From Bombyx mori (taxonomy: Eukaryota > Arthropoda > Insecta > Lepidoptera > Bombycidae), in assembly GCF_030269925.1 (NCBI RefSeq), contig NC_085123.1:5084001-5148000 (forward strand): DNA of 64,000 bases. The letters run 5' to 3'. Under the pieces are notes generated by a model that saw only the letters and a program-made list of their open reading frames with translations, had not been told where the DNA came from and did not search any database. The translations under genes and the position numbers were made by a program. Below, in pieces: positions 33,125 to 45,100 of this stretch (positions are counted from its first letter, which is position 1; every line of letters starts with the position of its first letter).

Positions 33125-36100
33125 ATGTGTAATTTGCCGCCGAAGTACCATTCAGTGTGTCGCCTTTGTTTATCATTTTGTGGCGATAATTGCAGTGATG
33201 TTAAGCTTCCAATTTTTGATCGTGATAAGGATAAATCACGACTATGGGAAATGATAACAACAGATTTGTCAATGATGGTAATGATTTTTCATAATTCGCA
33301 AATTTAATAGTCGGGAAGTCGAAGTTTTCCCGTGTGAAAGTTAATCGTAAGCATACGAGATTGTGGATGCTGATAAGCGCCATTAACTTTCTCGCGGGTG
33401 TTGGGTATTTTCGCATTGTGATATCATATTACAGCCCACGCGTTGACTGCTCGACAGTATGACTAATGGCATTCGTGGAAATGATATGCGATCAAGTGAG
33501 GGTCGCGGTGTGTATCAGTTTATGAACATCGCTGATAACAAAGGAGCGCGGTGATCACCTTAGCGGCGCTGGTCTGCACGCCCCGCTTCTCCTGCCCAAG
33601 GAACCGCTAATCGCCTGCTCCCCCCTTGCATTCACAAATAAATGTTATGCTTTATACATTCTGTCTCAAGCGAAGACTTCTATTTTAAGAATTCAATATT
33701 TTCTAAATATAGATTGATATTTTAAGGGAATCAAACTGTAGGGGGACGTTTTTATAATTTTAGCATCATAACTCGCAGAAACTACAGTTGTTTCAAATAA
33801 TGTTATCAGATTGCCAATGACTCATCATCTATGATTATGTTTGCAAAAGGTCACTGGCCACATCATCTGTTCTAATGACTATAATATTTTAAAATATGCA
33901 GTCACAATTTTTTTGAAAAAATAATTTTGTAGGTTTCTCCAGAAGACATGCTGCCACAAGTGGTGTGTGGAAGCTGTGCACAGAAACTTGATGAATTTCA
34001 TACATTTAGAGAACTCTCACATAAATCTGAAAGGTTACTGGAGCAGTTCTTACAATACGCCTTTTCATTATCTGGTCCAAAAGAGGTACGTGGAATAATA
34101 ATAATTTTCATCTTTGTTAATCTTTAACATTTAATACACGTAATATAATATGTTTTACACTCTAAATTTTCTTATAAAACAACTTAATAAAATAATAATA
34201 ATACCACAACTCGTCATGCAAACGAGCTGTCTGAGTTAATATTAATATAGTGAATTGGTTGACTTTGGAACCTTGTCTTATATACTTTCTTGATTGCATT
34301 AACAAGAAGTCCCAAGATCATGCCAAACGCAGCTACCATTGCAACGGCAAGGATTGTCCATAGAACATGTTTTGGCCTCAAATCGGATAAACTAAAAGTC
34401 TTCCTAGGTGAAAATGTCTTGTCTAACATTGGACAAAAGTTGATAGTAATATTTGTAATGTATTCTCCACTCAATCTCATAGGAGCAGCACAACTAAAAT
34501 AAAATAAAAACATAAGATTGTAAGCATTATACAAGTTTTTAAAGAAAAATAAAAAAATATATTTTGCACTATCTAGACAAGGGATTCCCAAAGTTATACA
34601 TATCAGTTTCCTAGGGGTCGACATAATGAATAACTGATATTTTGGGTTGACAAGGTCTAAAAATTGACCCTTGCCAATTAATGCAAGTTCTGATTAGAAA
34701 CTTTCAAGATACTGTATAATTTATTTTACATTTACCAAATTATTATAAAATGACTAATAATTTAGTAGGAAGTATCATTGTTGTATTTTGATCTTTATTT
34801 ATTGAATTTTACATCTATTTATTTTGTGAAATTTTGGGGATAAAATTCTTGGAAGTATACGCAGTTAATCATCACAAAGTTTTAAAATTCGTAACTATTT
34901 TGTATCCATAGAATAAAACTAGAGTTACGATTTTAAAAGTAATTTGACTATGGTGATCTGAATTATAGTTCATTTGGAATAGGGGTCTCTTACCCAAAAT
35001 AGCTTGGAAATCCCGAATCTAGACTGACTGAAATTGTATAGAAATATATATATTTTCTAATTCTAAAATCAACAAATGGACTGTCTGGTGTTGGCAGTTG
35101 TCAGATATCAGTTTTGTTTTATAGACATGATAGCTAGACTACCTCACAGTGCATTTGATGCTAAGACGTTACTAAAGCCCATAGTCATCATAATCTTAAT
35201 AGCGATAATCAGTTTAGTAGCAGTAATAGATAGGATAGTGGTACTCATTGATGCAAACTGTGACATGTGAAGTGCCCCACACATAGCTCTCAAGGTAATT
35301 GTTACTTAAATACATATGGTTACTACAGCAGAGAGTGAAAAGGTAATAGTTAATAACAGTAGCTCGATGGGGTCACATATTTCCCATATCTCATGATTGA
35401 TAGTAGCATACGTCGCCAGCAACACATTTCAAATGCGTCGATTCTCTGCCTATCTGCAGCTTTTAGTGTCCACGTCTCTGCACTGTATCAGATCAATGGA
35501 GAAGACAAGGGTGCCGACCAGATGTATTTTAGTCCGTTGGGTAATATTACGGTCTCTCCAAATTTTGCTCAGTTGGGTCATTGCAGATTTCGCCATGCCA
35601 ATCCGTTTCCGTATTTCAAGTTTTCTACTTCCTTTGTTGATAATCAGTGAAACATTATAAAGTAATCTAAGATAATAGACTAATATAATAAGATTGTTGG
35701 AACTGAGACATGAATTTAATTAAGCTTCTACCCATAATGAGTATATTGGTCTCAATAAAGTACTCACACAGCTCATCTTATTATAGTCCTAGCAATTACT
35801 CGTACATAAAAATTTTAATAAAAAAGAAATCACTGGAGTCTTTACCCAACATGAATGCCTCTTAGACATGATTATTACTCAAAGTTTTAAAAATAAAATT
35901 AAACCATCTAATGAACTTACTAAGGGACTTCATCAGACTTGAACTTATCACCAGCACCCTGTTTATTAACAATGTTGACCAGATCACAATTACACAGCCA
36001 GCTATTACCAGTCATCCCGAGAACATCCAGTTTGCTCCATGGCATAAGATCAGGAGACAACTCACTTAAATTATTGTCATCTAGATACACCTGGAATTGT

Positions 36101-39100
36101 TTTAATCACATTTTAGATACACAATCATATTTTATCTATAATATTTTTGGTAACTACCGCTATTGAAGAGCACAACATAGAAATTTTAAAACATAAATAT
36201 GAAAGGACTGGGCAATAAATTGTTAAAGGCACTTATAATTGACATTTTTGACACCAGTACTTTCGGTCTTATTTTTAGGTGCTTAGAAAGCAACAGAGTA
36301 ACCTCAAAAAGTCTTTAGCATTAATATGAGCACAAATAGAATAACAGAAAGTTTGTATTTCTCAGAATCACATGGTTATTCGCCCGGGATATTCCGGTTA
36401 TGTACTGTCAATACTCTGACGACCACCCGTCTAGGTTCGTTCTAAGCTTCTTAGCTTGTGCTGAGCCAACTTACTCCTGGCTCTTTTTCTGACCTATTCG
36501 CTGGGAGCCTAAGAGCCTATTCCAGCTACGACCGGTCAGGTAGGTGAGCTCACGGGCTCAACCTGAGAGAATTTGGTAACACTAGCCCTAGAAAGAGCAA
36601 TGCTTTGCAGGATCTATCACCGGATCGGAATCGGGCCCACTGAGAAGATCTGGCGAGAAACTCAGTGGACTGTGTTTATGGGTTAGTTCGTTCGTCAAAT
36701 TCGTCGGGGATTTTCTTCCGACCATAAAAAGTGTATTTAATTTTTCTGTTTTTCAATTGAATTATTTTAAACATTGAACGTAAGCCAAATACAAGGAGGC
36801 TGATTATGTTTTATCGAAAATAATATAGGAAACTCGGATGTGGTTTGCTTTGTTTATGAGCTGATTTCCATCGTCGTGCATGTTGTATGTAGATATAATA
36901 TATTATTAATTTTTAAGAAGTTTTCAAATATCAAATACGGAGTTTTCCTATGCACAGTTTATGTTAAGTATATTTATCCTATTTCTTGTAAGTCTTTCTT
37001 ATAAATTAAAAAAAGTAATGATACATCCCTTTGCAACTTTTTTTAAGCCGTCGTGACCTAAAGGATAAGACGTTCGGTGCATTCGTATGTAGCGAAAGGA
37101 ATGTTCGAATCCTGCTGGCAAGTACCAATTTTTCTAATGAAATACGTACTTAACAAATGTTTACGATTGATTTAGCGGTAGGCAGCGGCTTGGCTCTGCC
37201 CCTGGCATTGCTGAAGTCCATGGGCGACGGTAACCACTCACCATCAGGTGGGCCGTATGCTCGTCTGCCTACAAGGGCAATAAAAAAAAAAAAAAAAAAA
37301 AAAACTTCCACGGTGAAGGAATAACATCGTGTAGTAAAAATCAAACCCGCAAAATTATAATTTGCGTAATTACTGGTGGTAGGACATCTTGTGAGTCCGC
37401 ACGGGTAGGTACCACCGCCTTACCTATTTCTGCCATGAATCAGTAATGCGTTTCGTTTTGAAGGGTGGGGCATCCGTTGTAACTATACTGGGACCTTATA
37501 TCTCAAAGTAGGTGGCGCATTTACGTTGTAAATGTCTATGGGCTCCAGTAACCACTTAACACCAGGTGGTCTGTGAGCTCGTCCAACTATCTAAGCAATA
37601 AAAAAAAATAAAAAATAACAAAAACATTAAATAACTGAAATAGAATGTTAATATGGTAGTATAATAAAATTTAATTTCATGCTCATTTTGCACAATTTAC
37701 GATTTCCGACGTTCCGAATACCTTAGTTTTCGTGGTCAATTAAGGTGCTATTCGTTGTCATTTGAAATGTGAATATTATTATATCGTTTTAATACGTATA
37801 AGTGGAAGTATAAGATTACAATAGTGAATGCCTTCGAAAACAAGATCTATAATTTATCATCGACATTGGAAATGCGCAGTGAAATCATGCTATCATCTTT
37901 CTATTAAAACTAATAAAGAAAATTTTGCAATCATTGACTGATTATTATCAAAACACTTGCTAAAATGATGAATCAGCTGACCTCGTTCACTGAATGTCGT
38001 GTAAGCACGCAATCTGGGCCAAATTAAACCGCTTAAATTTATAAAGTATATGATGTGATGATAAAAATGTAACATGGATGTATGATCAGATATTTGTAAA
38101 CAGAACACTTCGTAAATCATGCTTCTGTAGGATTAGAATAGAATGGCAGTTACAAAATAACCCGAATATCGACATCATGCATATAATTATTATTATTTTC
38201 GTATAAAAACGTAGGTATTACTTTTCATCGTGTCAGATCATCCTTCGTTTTTTATGTCGGATTACCTTTATGAAACAATTAAGCTGCGATAAGAGATCAG
38301 TAAGGATTTTTCCGTTTCCCTTTAACAACGTTGTCTAAACTCACCTCCTTCAAGGTCCACTTATCTTTTAGTCCCCTAAAAGCATTGTGACTGATATATC
38401 GCAAGTTGCGATTGTGACATAAATGCAGGACCTTCAAGCTTTTCAAAGGTGTGAATGTGCCCCGTTTAACTTCGTCCAAATAATCGTTTTCGCCTACCTC
38501 TAATTCTATCACATTTGACAATCCTGTAATGGAAGCATTTGCAATTTTATAAATATTATATTGAAATAATATAATTAAAAAAATATAATATAAATAAGAT
38601 CATTCATTCTTTATTATGCTTCTAGCACTACCGAGGTTTAAGGGCAATGATGACTATTTATAAAGTGGGCTTTATATTCGTCTGCCATTGTTCAATATCT
38701 TTAATTTTTTTTATATACATTCCTAATCAGATCCAAGTAATAGGCCATATTATTATCTGGATGATGGTTTATTTACGTTCTGTTGTTTAATGAAAAACAA
38801 AGTATTCGTGGTTCAATTTTGCCAATGTGCTTGTCATTATAAATACAGTGTATTAACGAGTTGTGCTTGCTTACCTACGAAACTGTCGTCGTTCAGTTCC
38901 ACAACGGGATTATTGTTGAACGTGAGGTATTTGAGGGTGCTCCCTACGAGGCTCAAACTCTCAGGTACGGTTACAAAATGATTATCCGATAAATCGATCT
39001 GTTGTAATTTTACCAATCCTCTAAAAGCGTCCAATGGTATACTGTCGATATCGGTTTTGGACAAGTCGAGAACCTAATATAGAAATAGAAATTCATACTG

Positions 39101-42100
39101 TAGTTGTCTATAGACGGAAAATAGTTTCTGGGTCGATGTAAAAACGGTTGTTTTTCTCTGAGGATCCAACTAGGTCAAATATCTTACATATTTTACATTC
39201 TGTCACTAACTTAATATTTCCTATTTCCTGTTTTTTTGTTGTTGTTCTAAATTTTTTGTTACAAAAATTCTTACCTCTAGATTCGTGGCGCTAGAAATGG
39301 CGAGTATTGAAACGTGGTCAAGTATTTCAATAGGGTTATTGTTTAAGTACAATCTCGTTAAGTTCGGCGTATATTTAAACAAATATCTGTCCAATGAGTG
39401 GATCTCATTATAACCAAGATTGAGTGTCTCCAAAGCAATCTCACGGTAGATCCCATCTTCGTAAGGTCCTTGGAATATCTCACTCCTGAGAACTTGACCT
39501 GAAATGATCGTTTTAGGGATCGTTTAGAGACAAATCTTGTATTTCTTTGGTTTCAGTACAGAACTTTTATTCAGTGCTCTATTACCACCAGAAGTTTTAC
39601 TGCGAAGTAATACTTTTTAAAAATTATCATGTAATATCAAAGTATTATGTGTATTTACTTTTGTGTGCTTTATACGATCTACTTCTGTTTCTCTATTACA
39701 TTTTGTACTTCTGGGTACGAAGGCGTATAGACACAGAAATGTGATGTAAGGTTTATTTCAATTAAATTTATGAATGCTCATATCAGTACGCATGCAATAA
39801 CTTGTATGCATGTAACTATACTTGAGACCTTAGAACTTGTCTTTTTTTTTTAATGCTTAGATGGGTGGACGAGCTCACAGCCCACCTGGTGTTAAGTGGT
39901 TACTGGAGCCCATAGACATCTACAACGTACATGCGCCACCCACCTTGAGATATAAGTTCTAAGATCTCAGTATAGTTACAACGGCTGCCCCACCCTTCAA
40001 ACCGAAACGCATTACTGCTTCACGGCAGAAATAGGCAGAGCGGTGGTACCTACCCGCGCGGACTCACAAGAGGTCCTACCACCAGTAAAGTCTCAAGGTG
40101 GTTGGCGCATTAACGTCATATATGTCTATGGGCTCCAGTAACCATTTAACACCACTGTGGGATGTGAGCTCGTCCACCCATCTAAGCAATAAAGAAAAAT
40201 CTTTATATTTGAATGAAATATTCAAATTCGATTGATGATAAAAAATCTTTAGCTTAGTAAAACTTCGTACTTTACCTTAATATTTTTAAAGAAAATTATT
40301 GATAATATCTTCTACATCTTTTACCGTTACAGTATTTTAATGATAGAAATCTATAAATTATATTTATTTTAACAAAAGTAGCGTATCGTAGTTATTATCG
40401 CTTATGGTATGTGTGTCAGTTATAATGATAGAGAGTAATAAAAATTTTAGGCCTTTGGTTTGAGAATGTCACGAAAGCAATCCGTGAGCTCCATGCATTA
40501 TTTATAACGTATCAAAATAATCTTCTAGAAAATATGTACACACATGTTAGAACGAAATAGTTTTAACATTTATTTTCATCATAGAGAATGTATAGTAATA
40601 AAGTCGAAAATAAAACAGAAGTTTTATAGATAAACTATGGAAATCACAGACGATAATTGTTAATGTTGTTTATTCAAAATGTGATTTGTTTTGTGAAAAA
40701 AAAAACGTGAAATTAAAAGATTTTATTCATCGTACGGCATCAAGTTTAAAATAGAACGAATTCTTGACTTTTATTTATACGTATTTTAAATAACATTTTA
40801 AAAGAAATAAATTTAAATTTCAATTAATGTTATTAAACAGTGTTGTTACATGCTTTGATTCAAATCTCACCGGTACATTATTAAAAAAAAAAAAAAAAAA
40901 CTGTCGGTGTACAACATACGAAATCATATTAGAGTAGTTTGAAATAAGTGAAAGCTAATTCCGTCTCTGTGTTATTTGCGATCTTTGTAATTATGTAATT
41001 ATATGTAATTCAACAGTTTCCTTATACGGATCTTCAAGTCTACTGCGGCTGTGGACATTTAATCATAGAACATTTCATGTTAATCAGACTCGTCGTCCGT
41101 CATCTTCTTTGTACTAATGGAATATTGTATGTTGTGCCGCCATCGCATACAACATTTGTGAATTTTTTGTTGTTTTTTTTTTCTTTCCCTACCTGTTTGC
41201 TAGTAGCCTAAAGGGCTATTGTAGCGACGCCCGGACGGAGAGAATTTGCTAACAGTGACCCTCACGGGCTCGACCTGGTCGATCTGGACCATGTCGAGCC
41301 GGTGAATTCACCTTTTAGATTTTTAGACCTTTAGACTACCAGCGAACAGGTAGGAAAAAAAAGCAAGATTCTTTAAGCACATCGAGGGCTTCAATACTAT
41401 TTATTTTAAGCGACATTTCGTTTAATACGCGACATTTATTTTTGTAATCTATACTGGTGGTAGGACCTCTTGTGAGTCTGCACGGGTAGGTACCACCGCC
41501 CTGCCTATTTCTGCCGTGGAGCAGCCGTTGTAGGTACTATAAAACTGAGACATAGAAGTTAGAACTCGTGTTTCAAGATGAGTGGCAGCATTTACGTTGT
41601 TGATGTCTATGGGCTTTGGCGGTCACATAAGACCAGGTGAACCGTGAGCTCGTCCACCCATTTAACCAATAAATAAAAAATGAACAAACTCGCTTGATTG
41701 GTATGCAGAACAATCACTATTAAATGTAAAGCTTTGTATATATGGACCAACACGGCAAACATTCTTACCTGAAATTTTATTATTGCTGAGATCCAAATAG
41801 ACCAATCGCGGGATGTTCCTGAAAGCGTCATCTTCGATTTCAATAACGCGATTTGATTTGAAACTGATCGCGATCCTGTTCCCCGGTATCGGACTCAGTT
41901 GCGTTATATTTGTAATGCTGTTGTTGAAAAACGTCACTAGGACGTGACCATCTGAAAGTTATTAAAAAACTAAGATGAATGAATTACGTTTTAATTAACA
42001 ACGTGTTATACCACCGGTGCCCTACGCGGCGCAATGAAGTAATTATGTCGATTTCTCTCTTCAAAATTTTTTTTTTGTTTGTTATTGCTTAGATGTGTGG

Positions 42101-45100
42101 ACGAGCTCACAGCCCACCTGGTGTTAAGTGGTTACTGCAGCCCATAGACATCTACAACGTAAATGCGCCACACACCTTGAGATATAGTTCTAAGGTCTCA
42201 GTATAGTCACAACGGCTGCCCCACCCTTCAAACCGAAACGCATTACTGCTTCACGGCAGAAATAGGCGGGGCGGTGGTACCTACCCGTGCGGACTCACAA
42301 GAGGTCCTACCACCAGTAAGTAGTAGGCCTTTAACTAAGGCGCCGGAATATCTAGTAGACTCTGGGAAAGACGAATCCGAAGAAATTAAGAATAAATCTA
42401 TTTCTAAGAGCCATAAAAGACTAAAACATATATTGAAACCAAAGAAGGTAAAGTTGGGATATCCAGACTCTTAGTAACAGAAATCGATATAATTACTTCT
42501 GTGCGCCGCGTAGGGCACCGGTGACCTACATGGCAGTCAAAGGGTTAAGCGTTCGATGGTTTTTTGTTTTTTTTTTTAATTATGTAAGTGACTGAACGAT
42601 GTCACAGCCCAACTGGTATAAAGTGGTTTCTGGAGCCCATAGATACGGCAGCGCGAATGCCGCCACCCACCTTGAGACATGAGGTCGGATTCTCGTATTG
42701 TTTTATTGATTGTATTGATCAACGGTTTTCCCACCCTTCAAACTGGAGCGCGTAACTTCTTCGTGACAGAATTAGATACGACGTTGCTACCACTTACATT
42801 AAAACTCTCTAAATTTTAAACGTAAACATGCAAAATTACATTTTTTTCCTGTTTTGATTACACTATCATAGTAATCAATCGCGAAGACGTCTTCGTTTTG
42901 TTACTACTTAGAAAAATTGCTAATCGTATAGAATTACTTACTTACTGATTACGAGTGAATCGGGCGTCTTACATATTAGGCCATAAACGTCTCAATTAAT
43001 CATGTTCATATTATAGACGTCATAACATGTCCAAAAAAATTATCTAGTAACTCTCGTAACAAAAACATGCGATGTTATTCTAAAAATGAGTAGAAAACCT
43101 TGCACCGTAGTAACTAAAACGTATACAAACACAAAAATCTGAAGCGTTACCTTTGCTTATGTTGTTTATTTGTTCCGGCCAATTAGGTATCTTAACGATG
43201 TCTCGTCGTGAGCAGTTCAGCGTAAGGTTACTTGTATCTTCTACGGATATATCGCAAGGGGCACTAGGCGCGTCAGCCCCAGCTCGGTTTGATGATACAA
43301 GGACGATTGTTATCGTTAACACCTGTAACAAAGAAACACTGCGACTTATATAACACCTGTGACGGACAAGAAACTCACTTTTACGCACTATACTTACAGC
43401 CGGAAAATACATTTTCCTCGACAATAGCCAACACACTGCAAGAACAACTTTAGATCTCGGTACATTTTATCTTATCAGGTGAAAAGCGAGTGATATCACT
43501 GGTGACATGCTCTAAGCGAGCACCTCATTGGCCGCTGTTTTTATTTATATATTATCTTTGAGTACAGTACGATGATGTTTGTTCAAACGAGTATCTATTG
43601 TTTAAGGAAATACTCAGCATAACTGCAGCCAAATTAGAAGAAATAATCAAACCACTGAACGATAATGATTACGAACACGCGACGAAACATAAATATGCCG
43701 AAATCGGCTCGCCGGACTCTACCGAGGAGATGAAGAATCTAGAGAGTCGGCAGGCGGCCGTTACACTCCTGCAAATAAAAAATTATGATCCATCTAAATA
43801 TGTCGTCAAAACGGAGGAGGAACCACGTATAACTTTTAACAGTGTGCCAAGTTTACCGCCATCGGAGCGAGCAAGCGAGGTGATGCACTGCAACGCTGTC
43901 ATCGATATTATAAATAAGGCTGTCGAGGTAGCGCAGCGGGAAAACGAAGAATCTCAAAAATTTCAAACGGATTATACGGGCGTAATCGACAGAACGCATG
44001 CGACGAACGTCACTGACGTCACGTACACCAGGGAATACACGGACGATCACTACAATGCATACGTCCCTAATCAAAACGCAACGAGTCCTTGCAGCCTCGA
44101 CGATCGGGAGAACAGAGAGATAGACTTATCACATTACAGCTCCGGTAAGAACGAGATCGCAGAGAAAACAGAACAAACCGATCGCGACCAGTCACGTTCG
44201 TATTTTCCAAAAACAATGACCCACAATAAGGTGACGAGTTTTGTGGATGAATACAAACAACATATTTACGATCAATCTGTCAACAAAATGAAGTTAACCA
44301 AGGATACAGCTTCTGTTTACGAGGAATGCAGTCAGAGCAGCAGTGGTTCAGACCCTGACAGATTACAGATGGACATATCTCAAATGTCGCAGGTTAGTAT
44401 ATCATTCGTTTACTGAACAAAAATGATGCTCTCATTGTTCTTGTAATAATGAATCGTCTGTAAATGTTTCAGGACGACCCTGAAGAGACACAGTCGGCGC
44501 GCTCGACGCAGTCCTCCCCCCAACCCCCGCACGACGGCGAACAAGACAAAGAATCACTCTGGCAAGCGTTACACAGACAAAACGGTAAAATAATCATATT
44601 AATTGTTTCTACAAGTATCGACGAACACTGCACGACGAGACGAAATCTTTTAACTATTCATTGCCTGGTCACTTTACAAAAGTAAACTTATAAATTAACT
44701 TCAATACTCTTGTTTATGAACTGTTTTGTCGTCATCGCTACGTAATCTAAGCACTTTTTTCATGTTTCTTCTATGTTTAATATCGACTGAAATAGTCTAT
44801 TAATATGACAGTTCTTCAATAGAAAGACGATATAATTAAGGAATTAAATTAACAATAGTTTAACCGAATTGATTACTTTTTAAATTTTTAACGACTTGAT
44901 CTAAATGTTAATAATTATTTAAAAGTTAAGTTTTGTCAGCATAATGTATTTGTGATTTGGTCATGTTAGTGTTGCATAAAACCGGTTTAAAATAACTTTC
45001 TAAATGTACGGAAATTGTCTGCAATTTGCAAAGTCACTTTTCGTCGTGACTAAGGTTTTATTTTGTTTTTTTTTTAAACGTATCGTTACTGATTTCGTGT

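Noticed and set aside
35393..35660. 85- and 87-codon + strand ORFs
   Set aside because: They are antisense to a degenerate RTE reverse-transcriptase fragment.
41607..41937. Longer frames running past the LRR exon 41769-41951
   Set aside because: They continue into the Bm1 copy beyond the donor GTAAGAATG; the LRR pattern stops at the splice site.
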